Shown here: positions 51,796 through 61,383 of the stretch, piece after piece | Layout of the letters: each line of letters starts with the position of its first letter | Position numbering within the stretch: the stretch's first letter is position 1 | Origin: an uncultured Oscillospiraceae bacterium | Lineage (GTDB): Bacteria > Bacillota > Clostridia > Oscillospirales > Oscillospiraceae | Assembly (NCBI GenBank): GCA_947625285.1 | Contig: CANQNS010000010.1 | Location: 1 to 63,992 of the forward strand | Direction: 5' to 3' | DNA length: 63,992 nucleotides | The notes under the pieces: generated by a model | Seen by the model: the letters and a program-made list of their open reading frames with translations, nothing else | The model's database searches: none | What the model was told of the DNA's origin: nothing | Translations under genes and position numbers: made by a program

Positions 51796-53001
51796 TCAGA
51801 TATCCCCGTCCCGGTCCGCGGAGACGTGCCGCTGGGTGTACAGCAGCACCGTGTCCCCCTCCCGGAGACGCAGGCCCCCCTCCGGGGCCAGCAGCCGTCC
51901 TTCCCGCCGGACCAGTACGATCATGGTCCTGCGGGAGATGTCCAGGTCCCGGATAAGCTGTCCCACCCAGGGGTTCCGGGTCCGCAGGACCACCCTTTTC
52001 AGGCTGATGCCCAGCTCGTCCCGGCTGGCGTCGGCCCCCAGCACCAGGCCGTCCCCCGGCAGCAGGACCTCCTCCGCCCGGGGCAGCAGCGCCCGGCCGC
52101 CCCGCTGGATCACCGCCGGGACCAGATCCGGCGGCAGAGGAAGCTGGTCCACCCGCCTGTTCCGCCAGGGGTGGTCCGGGCCTACCTCCAGCCGGACGAA
52201 GCGCACGTCCGTGCCCACGCTGTCCAGCTTCTCCAGCCGCCGGTACTGCTCCACGAAGCCGGCGGACAGGATGCCGGTGGGGATAGCCACCATCCCCACG
52301 CCCAAAAACGTCAGGATCGTGCCGAAAACGCGCCCCGCCACCGTGACCGGGTAGATGTCCCCGTAGCCCACCGTCAGCAGGGTGGACACCGCCCACCACA
52401 TGCCGGAAAAGGCGTTGGCGAACACCTCCGGCTGGGCCTCGTGCTCCAGACCGTACATGATCAGGGACGAGGCCGTCATCAGCACCAGGATGATGAAGAT
52501 GGAGCTGACGAGCTGGTCCCGCTTGCTGCGCAGCACCGCCCCGATCACGTTCAGGGCGTCGTAGTAGGCGTTGACCTGGAACAGCCGAAGGATGCGCACC
52601 ACCCGGAACATCCGGAACGCCACCGCCCCTTGGGGCAGGAACACCGGCAGATAATAGGGGAAAAAGCTCAAAAGGTCGATGATCCCGTTGAAGGAGGTCA
52701 TGTACTTGACCGTGGCCCGCAGAGGGGTGGCCGTGGGGTACAAAAACTCCGCCGTCCACAGCCGCAGCAGGTACTCCGCCGTGAAGGCCAGCACCGTCGC
52801 CAGATCGATCCGCTCGATGAGGGCGTGGTAGGGCCTGGAGCAGTCGAAGGTGGCGAAGATGGCGATGAACAGGTTCAGCGCGATCAGCACGATCAGCACG
52901 ATATCGAAAAGCCGGCTGGGCCAGTCGTTCCGATTGCCGATCTGGATGATGTCGAATATGCGCTTTTTTCGGGCCCGGATGGCTTCCACCGCCCCGCTCA
53001 C
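51796..53001 (-). CDS. voltage-gated-type potassium channel with TrkA-C domain
   Basis: 401 residues, GTG start. Six membrane segments in the first ~240 residues, with a basic S4 (FRMFRVVRILRLFQVNAYYD) and the pore filter TVGYGDIYPVT. After the S6 hinge, RCK/TrkA-C-like regulatory sequence follows in two parts (LEVGPDHPWRNRRVDQLPLP... and VVLRTRNPWVGQLIRDLDIS). A Kv/Kch-type channel gated by voltage and by a cytosolic ligand. First residues are basic; the start is not certain within a few codons. Confidence 0.9.
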   Translation of the reverse strand: MSGAVEAIRARKKRIFDIIQIGNRNDWPSRLFDIVLIVLIALNLFIAIFATFDCSRPYHALIERIDLATVLAFTAEYLLRLWTAEFLYPTATPLRATVKYMTSFNGIIDLLSFFPYYLPVFLPQGAVAFRMFRVVRILRLFQVNAYYDALNVIGAVLRSKRDQLVSSIFIILVLMTASSLIMYGLEHEAQPEVFANAFSGMWWAVSTLLTVGYGDIYPVTVAGRVFGTILTFLGVGMVAIPTGILSAGFVEQYRRLEKLDSVGTDVRFVRLEVGPDHPWRNRRVDQLPLPPDLVPAVIQRGGRALLPRAEEVLLPGDGLVLGADASRDELGISLKRVVLRTRNPWVGQLIRDLDISRRTMIVLVRREGRLLAPEGGLRLREGDTVLLYTQRHVSADRDGDI

Positions 53002-53068
53002 CTGCCTTGTGATGTGCTCTGCCGGGAGCGGCGGGTCCCGGTCCGGGCGCCGCCCCCGCTGGGAAATG

Positions 53069-54697
53069 TCATTTGAAAAATCCGCCTATCAGGTCGCTTA
53101 CCATGTTGCCGGCGAACTGGCTGGCCGCGTTGCGCACGCTCTTGCTGGAATTGCCCAGAAGCCCCCGGGTGATGGACTTTGTCAACTGCCGGCCCATGCT
53201 CTTGGCGGTGTTCCGGCTGGCCCGGACGATGCTCTGCTCCATCTTGGTGCGGCCGTACTTGTCCCGGCCCTCGGCCTTGTACTGGGCCTGGAGAGCCCGT
53301 TCCTCGGCCCGGCGGGCCTTTTCCTCCTCCTTGGCGGCCTTCTCGGCGGCCTTGGCCTCCGCCTCCGCCTGCTTGGCGGCCTCTTCCTCCGCCTTCTCGG
53401 CAGCCTGGGCCTCGGCCTGCTCCTCCAATATCTCATAGGCGGAGCGTTCGTCCACCGCCTCCTTGTACTTGCCGTACAGGGCGTCGTTCGCCACCACCAT
53501 GGCCTTGGCGGCGTCGTCCATGGCGCTCATGCAGCTGCTGGGGGGACAGATGGTGGTCTGCTCCACCACGGTGGGCACGCCGTCCGCGTCCAGCACGGAG
53601 ACCAGGGCCACGCCGGTGCCCAGCGAGCCGATGGCCTCCTCGGTCTTGAAGGCGGGGTTGGCCCGGAAGCTGGCCGCCGCCGCCTTCACCGCCTTCTGCT
53701 CGGCGGGGGTGTAGGCTCGCAGGGCGTGCTGGATGCGGTTGTTGAGCTGGGCCAGCACCTCGTCCGGGATGTCGGAGGGGCTCTGGGTGATGAAATAGAT
53801 GCCCACGCCCTTGCTGCGGATCAGCTTTACCACCTGCACCACCTTGTCCACCAACGCCTTGGGCGCGTCGGAGAAGAGCATGTGGGCCTCGTCAAAGAAG
53901 AACACCAGCTTGGGCTTGTCCCCGTCGCCCACCTCCGGCAAGGCCTCGTACAGCTCCGACAGCATCCACAGCATGAACGTGGCGTACAAAAGGGGCTTCT
54001 GGGACAGCTCCACACAGTGGAGGATATTCACCATGCCCCGGCCGTCGGGGGCAACCTGCATCCAGTCGCCGATGTCCAGGCTGGGCTCCCCGAAAAAGTC
54101 CGCCGCGCCGTCGTTCTCCAGGGCCAGCAGGGCCCGCTGGATGCCGCCCACGCTCTGGCTTGTCACGTTGCCGTAAGTATTGGCGAATTCCCCGTGGTGC
54201 TCGCCCATCCAGGTCAGCATGGCCCGCAGGTCCTTGAAGTCGATGATCTCCCAGCCGTTGTCGTCCGCCAGCCGGAAGGCGATGTTCAGCACCCCCTCCT
54301 GGGCGTCCGACAGGTCCAGCAGCCGGCTCAGCAGCAGCGGCCCCACGTCCGTGACCGTTGCCCGGACGGGGATGCCGCCCTTGCCGAACACGTCCCAGAA
54401 CCGGCAGGGATAGCCGGCATACTTGAAGCTGGCCGGGTCCACCCCCACGTTTTTCAGCCGCTCCTGCATCTTCTCATTATCGGCGCCCGCCAGGGCCGTG
54501 CCGGACACGTCGCCCTTGATGTCCGCCAGGAACACCGGCACGCCCATGTCGGAAAAGCCCTCCGCCAGCACCTTCAGCGTGACGGTCTTGCCGGTGCCGG
54601 TGGCCCCGGCGATGAGCCCGTGGCGGTTTGCCATCCCGGGCAGCAGATAGACGGGGTCTTCCCCCTTGCCGATCAGTATTTTGCCATCCTGAAACAT
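53069..54697 (-). CDS. HerA-like ATPase, DUF853
   Basis: 542 residues. Walker A GATGTGKTVTLKVLAEGF near residue 30, Walker B LVFFFDEAHMLFSDAP, and sensor-type FITQSPSDIPDEVLAQLNN. These define the HerA/FtsK-superfamily DUF853 proteins. Residues ~405-475 are a long Ala/Glu/Lys coiled coil, and the C-terminus is a small, Ser/Gly-rich amphipathic segment (RNAASQFAGNMVSDLIGGFF). Related HerA ATPases pump DNA in end resection or antiphage defence, but DUF853 proteins have no settled role, and no NurA nuclease gene is near. Confidence 0.9.
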   Translation of the reverse strand: MFQDGKILIGKGEDPVYLLPGMANRHGLIAGATGTGKTVTLKVLAEGFSDMGVPVFLADIKGDVSGTALAGADNEKMQERLKNVGVDPASFKYAGYPCRFWDVFGKGGIPVRATVTDVGPLLLSRLLDLSDAQEGVLNIAFRLADDNGWEIIDFKDLRAMLTWMGEHHGEFANTYGNVTSQSVGGIQRALLALENDGAADFFGEPSLDIGDWMQVAPDGRGMVNILHCVELSQKPLLYATFMLWMLSELYEALPEVGDGDKPKLVFFFDEAHMLFSDAPKALVDKVVQVVKLIRSKGVGIYFITQSPSDIPDEVLAQLNNRIQHALRAYTPAEQKAVKAAAASFRANPAFKTEEAIGSLGTGVALVSVLDADGVPTVVEQTTICPPSSCMSAMDDAAKAMVVANDALYGKYKEAVDERSAYEILEEQAEAQAAEKAEEEAAKQAEAEAKAAEKAAKEEEKARRAEERALQAQYKAEGRDKYGRTKMEQSIVRASRNTAKSMGRQLTKSITRGLLGNSSKSVRNAASQFAGNMVSDLIGGFFK

Positions 54698-54769
54698 GGT
54701 CCGTCCTCCCGTTCGATGTTTTCTTTAGGAATAGGATATCACGTTCCGCGAAAAAAGAAAAGGACCCGT

Positions 54770-56119
54770 TTATATGGCCCCGCGGGTCTTTCTCCACAGC
54801 AACGCCCCCAGGGGCGCGCCCGCGCATTCCGCCAGCAGGAAAGCGGCCCACATGAGCCACAGCGACCCAAAGGGCCGCAGCGCCAGGGCGGCGGCCACCG
54901 GCAGCGCCGCCTGCCGTGCCATAGTCAGGGCCATGCTCCGCAGACCCTGGCCCAGCCCCTGGAGCGCGGCGGCGTAGATCATGCCCGGAATGGACAAAAA
55001 CCAGGCCGCCGCGAAGATACGCAAAGCCTGCGCGCCCATGGCGGACATGCTCTCCGACGCATCGAACAGCCGCAGTATCGGCCCGGGAGCCAGCTCCAGC
55101 GCCGCGAAGATCACCGCGTAGATGCAGGCGGAATACACGCAGGCCCAGCGGACGGCCTGGTCGATGCGCTCATATTTTTTCGCCCCCAGATTATAGGCCA
55201 CGATGGGGATCAGGCCGTTGTCGATGCCGTGGGTCCCCACGGTCACCAGGCCCCGGATCTTCGTCATCACCCCATAGACCGCCACAGCCGTGGCGGAAAA
55301 GCCCAGAAGCAGCGAGTTCATCACCACGGTGAGCAGGGCGGTGAGGATGTCGATCATGGACGAGGGCACGCCGATGCGCAGGATCTCCTTCACGCACTTC
55401 CCATCCGGCCGGGGCGGGATGGAAAACGGTATCTCCCGGTTCCACCGGCGGTTGATGACAATGCCCGCCAGCAGCCCCACGATCTGGCCGATCACCGTGG
55501 CGATGGCGGCCCCCCGCGCCTCCATCCGGGGCACGCCGAACAGCCCGAAAATAAAGATGGGGTCCAGAACAAGATTCGTCAGCGAGGCGGCGGACAGGGT
55601 GAACAGGAACAGGTGCCCCTTGCCGCTGGCCATGACGAACCGGTCAAAGACCCACTGGCCCATCTGCCCGAACGAGAATAGCATACAGATCGTGAGATAG
55701 TCCCGGCCATAGGCGGCGATGGTCTCGTCCCCGCCGGACTGCCAGTCAAAATACCGCCGCACCCCCGCCAGACACAGCACGCAGATGAGCCCCCAGGCGC
55801 ACACCGCCAGAAAGATCGCGCTGTCCGCCGCCCGCTTCACCTTGTCCCGGTCCCCCTCTCCCAAGGCCCGGGAGATCACCGCGTTCAGCCCGATGGCGTT
55901 GCCGAAGCCCAGGGCCGAGCAGAAAAGCTGCACCGGCCAGGCCAGACTCAGGGCCGTCAACGCCTGCTCCGAGATCCGGGAGACGAACACCGAGTCCACA
56001 AAGTTATAAAGGGAATTGATGAGCAGGCTCACCATCAGCGGCACGCCGGTGACGATCACCAGACGGCTCATCTTTTCCGTGCCCATCTTATTTTCTCTCT
56101 CCAACACGTTCTCCGCCAT
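54770..56119 (-). CDS. MATE-family multidrug/metabolite exporter
   Basis: 449 residues, 12 membrane segments in two pseudo-repeats. Characteristic LVIVTGVPLMVSLLINSLYN, FVDSVFVSRIS, and AVISRALGEGD near residue 80; the second half has ALLTVVMNSLLLGFSA and GIDNGLIPIVAYNLGAKKYE. It exports cationic drugs or metabolites with Na+ or H+. Site GGAGG upstream of the ATG. Confidence 0.93.
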   Translation of the reverse strand: MAENVLERENKMGTEKMSRLVIVTGVPLMVSLLINSLYNFVDSVFVSRISEQALTALSLAWPVQLFCSALGFGNAIGLNAVISRALGEGDRDKVKRAADSAIFLAVCAWGLICVLCLAGVRRYFDWQSGGDETIAAYGRDYLTICMLFSFGQMGQWVFDRFVMASGKGHLFLFTLSAASLTNLVLDPIFIFGLFGVPRMEARGAAIATVIGQIVGLLAGIVINRRWNREIPFSIPPRPDGKCVKEILRIGVPSSMIDILTALLTVVMNSLLLGFSATAVAVYGVMTKIRGLVTVGTHGIDNGLIPIVAYNLGAKKYERIDQAVRWACVYSACIYAVIFAALELAPGPILRLFDASESMSAMGAQALRIFAAAWFLSIPGMIYAAALQGLGQGLRSMALTMARQAALPVAAALALRPFGSLWLMWAAFLLAECAGAPLGALLWRKTRGAI

Positions 56120-56149
56120 GGCGCGCCTCCTTTCCCGTTCTTTTTCCCA

Positions 56150-57091
56150 TCAGCCCAGCGCCCGCAGCCAGTTATTGAAGAAAATGTCCTCCAGCAGCCC
56201 CGGGCCATAGCCCCGGTCTGCCAGGGCGGCCCACAGGGCCGGCAGGTCCTGGACCCCCCTCCAGCCGAAGGAGAGCTCGCACCCGTCCCAGTCGCCCCCC
56301 AGGGCGACGGCCTTTTCTCCGTCCAGCTCCATGAAATGGTCCACGTGGCGCACCGCGTCGTCCAGCGTATGGGCCCCGCCGATGAACCCCTCGTACATAT
56401 TGAGCCCGGCCACGCCGCCGCTGTCCCGGACGGCCTTGAACATATCGTCCGTCAGGTTCCGGGGATGGCCGCAGACGGCCCGGGCGTTGGAGTGGGTCGC
56501 CACGATCGGCCCCAGGCCCATCTCCGCTATGTCCCAGAAGCCCGGGTCCGACAGGTGGGACACGTCCGGCAGCACCCCCAGGCCGTAGGCCGCCTCCACG
56601 AAGACCCGGCCCCGGTCCGTGAGCCCCCGGTCCGGCTGCTCGACGTTGGTGCCGGACAGGGCGTTGACGTGGTTCCAGGTGATGTTCACGAGCCTTGCGC
56701 CCCAGCCGGCGGCGAGCTCCAGCTTCTCCGGGTCGCAGTCCAAAAGCTCCGCCCCCTCCACGCTCAGCAGCGCGGCCACCTTGCCCGCCCCGTGGGCCGC
56801 CGCGATGTCCGCCCCCGTCCGGCAAAAGGCCGCTGTATCGGCGTTTTCCGCCAACTGGCGCACGAATACTTCATGCTGTTTCTGGCACTCGGCCCACAGG
56901 GTCCCCGCCGGTGATCTTTCCGCGTCGGCAAAGAGCGCGAACACCTGCGCCGCCTTTTGAAATCCCCCCAGCCGCTCCAGGTCCAGATGGCCCTCGTTCC
57001 TTCGCAGGGACCAGCCCCGGTGGGTGCATTCGCTGATGGTATCGCAGTGCCCGTCAAAATAGGGGATGGACCCCCCGGATATGCCCGCCAT
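56150..57091 (-). CDS. M19 membrane dipeptidase family protein
   Basis: 313 residues from the ATG at 57091 (GGGAGG six bases upstream); a TTG seven codons earlier lacks a site. Metal ligands H-x-D are in FDGHCDTISE near residue 10, with a bridging Glu in SVEGAELLD and His in DVSHLSDPGF and ATHSNARAVCGHPRN. Family members split dipeptides, including D-amino-acid ones, with two zincs. No signal peptide, so it acts in the cytosol, as is usual in Firmicutes. Confidence 0.94.
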   Translation of the reverse strand: MAGISGGSIPYFDGHCDTISECTHRGWSLRRNEGHLDLERLGGFQKAAQVFALFADAERSPAGTLWAECQKQHEVFVRQLAENADTAAFCRTGADIAAAHGAGKVAALLSVEGAELLDCDPEKLELAAGWGARLVNITWNHVNALSGTNVEQPDRGLTDRGRVFVEAAYGLGVLPDVSHLSDPGFWDIAEMGLGPIVATHSNARAVCGHPRNLTDDMFKAVRDSGGVAGLNMYEGFIGGAHTLDDAVRHVDHFMELDGEKAVALGGDWDGCELSFGWRGVQDLPALWAALADRGYGPGLLEDIFFNNWLRALG

Positions 57092-57247
57092 AGTACGCCT
57101 CCCGTCGCTCAATGGTCTCGCCTGTAAGTATATGTCAATGTCCGCCCTCCGTCAACAGCCGTTTGCCCACGGAACAAGTCGTGATATTTTCCAATTTTTG
57201 GGGCGGATTTTGTAAACTATTCCCTGTAAAAGAATTTGCCAAAACGC

Positions 57248-57276
57248 TTCCATTTAGTGGCAGGCTTTGTTATAAT
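57248..57276 (+). promoter_or_regulatory. extended -10 promoter of prs-pth-glgCD
   Basis: TGTTATAAT with perfect TATAAT at 57271-57276 and weak -35 TTCCAT at 57248-57253. The gap 57092-57347 is AT-rich and holds no further gene. Confidence 0.8.
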
Positions 57277-57347
57277 GTTATCAGAGACTTCATGGACAAT
57301 TTTATATAGCTATAAATATACATACGCCTTCGGGCAGGGGGTAATTT

Positions 57348-58310
57348 ATGATTTCCCACGGAAAAGAGATCAAGGTCTTTACCGGCAACGCCAATCCCGC
57401 TCTGGCGCAGGGCATATGCGACTGTCTGAACATCTCCATGGGCGACGCGGTCTGCACCCAGTTCGCGGACGGGGAGTGCTCGGTGTCCGTGTACGAGCCG
57501 GTGCGCGGCGCGGACGTGTTCCTGGTCCAGTCCACCTGCGGGCCGGTGAACGACAACCTGATGGAACTTCTGGTGATGATCGACGCCATGCGCCGGGCCT
57601 CCGCGGGCCGCATCACCGCCGTGATCCCCTATTTCGGCTATGCGCGGCAGGACCGCAAGGCCAAGAGCCGCGACCCCATCTCCGCCAAGCTGGTGGCTAA
57701 CCTGATCACCGAGGCCGGCGCAGACCGGGTCCTGACTATGGATCTGCACGCCTCCCAGATCCAGGGCTTTTTCGACATCCCCGTGGACAATCTGGCGGGG
57801 GGCGCGCTGTTCGCCAACCACTACAAGAAACGCTTCGACCTGGCAAGCGGCGAGTATATGGTGGTCTCCCCGGACGTGGGCAGCGTGGCCCGTGCCCGGA
57901 CCTTTGCCATGAAGCTGGGCGTGGGCCTTGCCATCGTGGACAAGCGGCGGGAGAAGGCCAACCAGTCCGAGGTCATGAACCTGATCGGCAAGGTCCGGGA
58001 CAAGAACGTCATCATCCTGGACGACATGGTGGACACCGCCGGGTCCCTGGTGGGCGCGGCCAAGGCCATCAAGGAGCTCGGCGGGGCCAACAAGATCTAC
58101 GCCTGCGCCAGCCATGGGGTGCTGTCGGGACCGGCCCTGGAGCGGATCGAAAACAGCGTGCTGGAAGAGCTGCTGCTGTTCGACACCATCCCCTATCCCA
58201 AGGATCAGCCCCGGGTGGAGAAGATCCACTATCTCTCCGCCGCGCCGGTGTTCGCCGCGTCCATCCACCGCATCTATGAGGACGAGTCTCTGTCGTCCCT
58301 GTTCGACTGA
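57348..58310 (+). CDS. prs: ribose-phosphate pyrophosphokinase
   Basis: 320 residues. N-terminal phosphoribosyltransferase fold with FADGECSVSVYEPVRG, the ATP-flexible region PYFGYARQDRKAKSRDPI, MDLHASQIQGFF, and the PRPP loop VIILDDMVDTAGSL. Makes PRPP from ribose-5-phosphate and ATP for nucleotides, His and Trp. pth starts on its stop codon. Confidence 0.97.
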   Translation: MISHGKEIKVFTGNANPALAQGICDCLNISMGDAVCTQFADGECSVSVYEPVRGADVFLVQSTCGPVNDNLMELLVMIDAMRRASAGRITAVIPYFGYARQDRKAKSRDPISAKLVANLITEAGADRVLTMDLHASQIQGFFDIPVDNLAGGALFANHYKKRFDLASGEYMVVSPDVGSVARARTFAMKLGVGLAIVDKRREKANQSEVMNLIGKVRDKNVIILDDMVDTAGSLVGAAKAIKELGGANKIYACASHGVLSGPALERIENSVLEELLLFDTIPYPKDQPRVEKIHYLSAAPVFAASIHRIYEDESLSSLFD

Positions 58311-58903
58311 TGTTCCTGCGGGGCGGCTCGGTCCGGTGGCTGGCGGTGTTTCTGGGCAATCCGGGCCCCAAATACGCCGGCACCCGCCACAACGCGGGCT
58401 TTCTGGCGGCGGACGCGCTGGCAAGGGACAAGGGTCTTTCCGTGAGCCGGCTGCGCTTTCACGCCCTGACCGCCCGGTGGGACCTGGAGGACGGGACCGG
58501 GGTGCTGGTCATGAAGCCCCAGACCTATATGAACGAATCCGGCCAGGCCGTGGGCCAGGCGGCGCGGTTTTATAAGCTGCCGCCGGAGCGGGTGCTGGTT
58601 ATCTCGGACGACATCAACCTGCCCTGCGGGCGGCTGCGGGTCCGGGAGCGGGGCTCCGCCGGCGGCCATAACGGGCTGAAGAGCATCATCGCCCATCTGG
58701 GCTCGGAGGACTTCCCCCGGGTGCGGATCGGCGTAGGCGCGCCGCCTCACGGGGGCGCGGAGCAGATCGACTGGGTGCTGGGCGTGCCCCGGAACGAGGA
58801 CTGGGACGCCTTTTCCCAGGGCTGCGCCCGGGCGGCGCAGGCGGCGGAGGAATACATCCGCCGGGGCCCCCAGCGGGCCATGGAGATCTATAACCGGCAG
58901 TGA
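58310..58903 (+). CDS. pth: peptidyl-tRNA hydrolase
   Basis: 197 residues; ATG overlaps the prs stop by one base (TGATG). Pth motifs: FLGNPGPKYAGTRHNAGF with catalytic His, KPQTYMNESGQAV, and SDDINLPCGRLRVRERGS-type loop plus GGHNGLKSI. It frees tRNA from prematurely released peptidyl-tRNAs. The N-terminus carries about 8 extra residues (MFLRGGSV) versus the family. Confidence 0.97.
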   Translation: MFLRGGSVRWLAVFLGNPGPKYAGTRHNAGFLAADALARDKGLSVSRLRFHALTARWDLEDGTGVLVMKPQTYMNESGQAVGQAARFYKLPPERVLVISDDINLPCGRLRVRERGSAGGHNGLKSIIAHLGSEDFPRVRIGVGAPPHGGAEQIDWVLGVPRNEDWDAFSQGCARAAQAAEEYIRRGPQRAMEIYNRQ

Positions 58904-58966
58904 CCGACATCTTGTGCATCACGCGCCATGGCGGGGCGCGAATCAATATGGCAAGGAGGTCTGTAT

Positions 58967-60163
58967 GTGAAGAAGGAATGCATCGCCATGCTCCTGGCAG
59001 GCGGTCAGGGCTCGCGGCTGTACGCGCTGACCGCAAACGTGGCAAAACCCCATATCCCCTTTGGCGGTAAGTACCGCATCATCGACTTTCCCCTTTCCAA
59101 CTGCGCCAATTCCGGCATCGACACCGTGGGCGTGCTGACCCAGTACCGGCCCATGAAGCTCAACGCCTATCTGGGCACCGGTCAGCCCTGGGACCTGAGC
59201 GCGGACGACGGCGGCGTGTTCGTCCTGCCGCCCTATATGTCCGCCGGGGAGAAGGGCAACTGGTTCTCCGGCACGGCCAACGCCATCTATCAGAACATCG
59301 ACTTCATCGATGTGCGGGACCCGGAGTATGTGCTGATCCTCTCCGGCGACCACATCTATAAGATGGACTACTCCGACATGCTCCGGGAGCACAAGGAGAA
59401 GGGCGCGGCCTGCACCATCGCGGTGATCCAGGTGGGCATGGACGAGGCCAAGCGGTTCGGCATCATGAACTGCGGCGAGGACGGCTATGTGGTGGACTTT
59501 GAGGAGAAGCCCGCCCATCCCAAGAGCGACCTGGCCTCCATGGGCATCTACATCTTCACCTGGTCCAAGCTGCGCCAGGCCCTGATCGACGACAACGCCG
59601 ACCCCAACAGCTCCCAGGACTTCGGCAAGAACATCATCCCCAACCTGCTGAGCGCCGGGGAAAAGCTCTGGGCCTACCGGTTCAAGGGCTACTGGCGCGA
59701 CGTGGGCACCATCACCAGCCTGTGGGACGCCAACATGGATATGCTGAGCCCGGAGCTGATCGACCTGTACGACAGCAGCTGGCCCATCATGAGCCGCAGC
59801 CCCATCCGGCCGCCCCATGTGGCGGGCCCGGAGGCGGATATCCGCCACTCCATCGTGACGGAGGGCTGCGTGGTGGACGGGTCGGTGTTCAACAGCGTCC
59901 TGTCCAACCAGGTAGTGGTGGAAAAAGGCGCCCATGTGGAATACAGCGTTCTGATGCCCGGCGCGGTGGTAGAGGCCGGGGCGGAGGTGCGCTTCGCCAT
60001 TTTGGGCGAGAACGTCCGGGTCTGCAAGGGCGCCCACGTGGGCACGGAGCCGGACGGGACGGATAGCTGGGGCGTAGCTACCTGCGGCCCGGATGTGACT
60101 GTTGGCCCCGGCGCGCAGGTCGCGCCCGGCGCCATGCTCTATGATGATCTGGTGGCGACATGA
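58967..60163 (+). CDS. glgC: glucose-1-phosphate adenylyltransferase, catalytic subunit
   Basis: 398 residues from the GTG at 58967, chosen because AAGGAGG lies seven bases upstream; a nominal ATG at 58928 is upstream of that site. Nucleotidyl site [14 protein letters not shown] and [15 protein letters not shown]; sugar site [10 protein letters not shown] and [11 protein letters not shown]-terminal left-handed beta-helix. It makes ADP-glucose for glycogen and is partnered by GlgD, encoded next with a 4-base overlap. Confidence 0.97.
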   Translation: MKKECIAMLLAGGQGSRLYALTANVAKPHIPFGGKYRIIDFPLSNCANSGIDTVGVLTQYRPMKLNAYLGTGQPWDLSADDGGVFVLPPYMSAGEKGNWFSGTANAIYQNIDFIDVRDPEYVLILSGDHIYKMDYSDMLREHKEKGAACTIAVIQVGMDEAKRFGIMNCGEDGYVVDFEEKPAHPKSDLASMGIYIFTWSKLRQALIDDNADPNSSQDFGKNIIPNLLSAGEKLWAYRFKGYWRDVGTITSLWDANMDMLSPELIDLYDSSWPIMSRSPIRPPHVAGPEADIRHSIVTEGCVVDGSVFNSVLSNQVVVEKGAHVEYSVLMPGAVVEAGAEVRFAILGENVRVCKGAHVGTEPDGTDSWGVATCGPDVTVGPGAQVAPGAMLYDDLVAT

Positions 60164-61278
60164 GAAACGATCTGCATGGTATCATTTATACTTTGAGCTC
60201 CGAGCCCGCGCTCCGGGAGCTGGTGGAGCACCGCAACAGCGCCTCCATCCCCTTCGGCGGCCGTTACCGCCTCATCGACTTCGCCCTGTCCGCTATGGTC
60301 AACGCGGGCGTCCGGGACGTGGGCGTCATTATGGAACGGGACTACCAGAGCCTGCTGGACCACCTGTCCAACGGCGCGGACTGGGGTCTGGCCCGGCGCA
60401 CCGGGGGCCTGCGGCTGCTGCCGCCCTTCGGTCTGCGGGAGGCCCACTCCGGCAACTTCAACGGCTGCATGGAGGCCCTTCGGTCCGTCAGTTCCTACAT
60501 CCGGGACATCCCCCAGGAGAACATCGTGCTGTGCGCCGCCGACTGGGTGGGCAACATCGATCTGGGCAAGGCCGTGGACGTGCATATGCGGACCGGCGCG
60601 GACATCACCGCCGTCTGCTCCGAGGGCTACGGCCCCTTCCCCCACCACCGGCTGGTGCCGGACGGGGACGGCTTAGCCCGCAAGCTGCTGTTTTCCGAGG
60701 GCGGCCCGGGACCGGGCCTGTTCTCCCGTGAGATCTACATCCTCAAGCGGGACTTCCTGCTGGAGCTGATGGACTACTGCTCCGACATGGTCCACGACCA
60801 CTTCCACCGGGACGCGCTGGCCCACTATCTGGCCGGCGGCGGCAAGATAGCCGTCTACGAGCACAACCAGTACGCCCGGCGTATCACCTCCGTCCGGGAC
60901 TACTATGACGCCAGCATGGAGCTGTTCCAGCCCAAGATGTTGGCGGAGCTGTTCCCTGCGGACGGGCTGCCCATCCGCACCAAGGAGCGGGCGGAGGTCA
61001 GCACCTATTACGGCGAGCAGGCCAAGGTCAGCGGCTCGCTGGTGGCCGACGGCTGCTACATAGAGGGCCAGATCGAAAACTGCATCCTCTTCCGGGGCGT
61101 CCGAGTAGCCAAGGGCGCCAGGCTGAAAAACTGCATCATCATGCAGGACACCGCGATCCAGGCGGATGCCCGGCTCAGCAGCGTCATCGCAGACAAGGAC
61201 TGCGTGATCACCCAGGGCACCGTCCTCACCGGCACGGACACGCTGCCCATCGTGGTCCCCAAGGGCACGACGGTCTGA
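60160..61278 (+). CDS. glgD: glucose-1-phosphate adenylyltransferase regulatory subunit GlgD
   Basis: 372 residues, homologous to GlgC ([21 protein letters not shown]) but without the GGxGxR nucleotide loop at the N-terminus, as usual for GlgD. Other GlgC-like parts remain ([28 protein letters not shown]), and the C-terminal beta-helix is complete. GlgC/GlgD heteromers are typical of Firmicutes and raise ADP-glucose synthesis. Confidence 0.95.
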   Translation: MRNDLHGIIYTLSSEPALRELVEHRNSASIPFGGRYRLIDFALSAMVNAGVRDVGVIMERDYQSLLDHLSNGADWGLARRTGGLRLLPPFGLREAHSGNFNGCMEALRSVSSYIRDIPQENIVLCAADWVGNIDLGKAVDVHMRTGADITAVCSEGYGPFPHHRLVPDGDGLARKLLFSEGGPGPGLFSREIYILKRDFLLELMDYCSDMVHDHFHRDALAHYLAGGGKIAVYEHNQYARRITSVRDYYDASMELFQPKMLAELFPADGLPIRTKERAEVSTYYGEQAKVSGSLVADGCYIEGQIENCILFRGVRVAKGARLKNCIIMQDTAIQADARLSSVIADKDCVITQGTVLTGTDTLPIVVPKGTTV

Positions 61279-61304
61279 CCGGCCGCGTCCCCCATTCGTA
61301 AAAC

Positions 61305-61347
61305 CGAGCGATCTGCCTCCGCCCCGCGGGGCGGGGGCAGAAGCTCG
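61305..61347 (+). terminator. stable intercistronic stem-loop between glgD and glgP
   Basis: An inner 13-bp stem (61313-61325 with 61328-61340, one T-G pair) inside a CGAGC/GCTCG outer stem. No T-run. The glgP ribosome site (AAAGGAG) follows 26 bases later. It may protect or separate the two messages. No other promoter was seen in the 105-base gap. Confidence 0.6.
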
Positions 61348-61383
61348 CCAACTTTCGCATTCTTTCTCTAAAGGAGTTCATAT

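Noticed and set aside
53069-54697. HerA-NurA or other antiphage defence island
   Set aside because: No nuclease, methylase or other defence genes lie nearby; only the ATPase is present.
52850-55681. 943-codon open frame antisense to channel, HerA-like and MATE genes
   Set aside because: Covers three genes and their gaps; low-complexity shadow.
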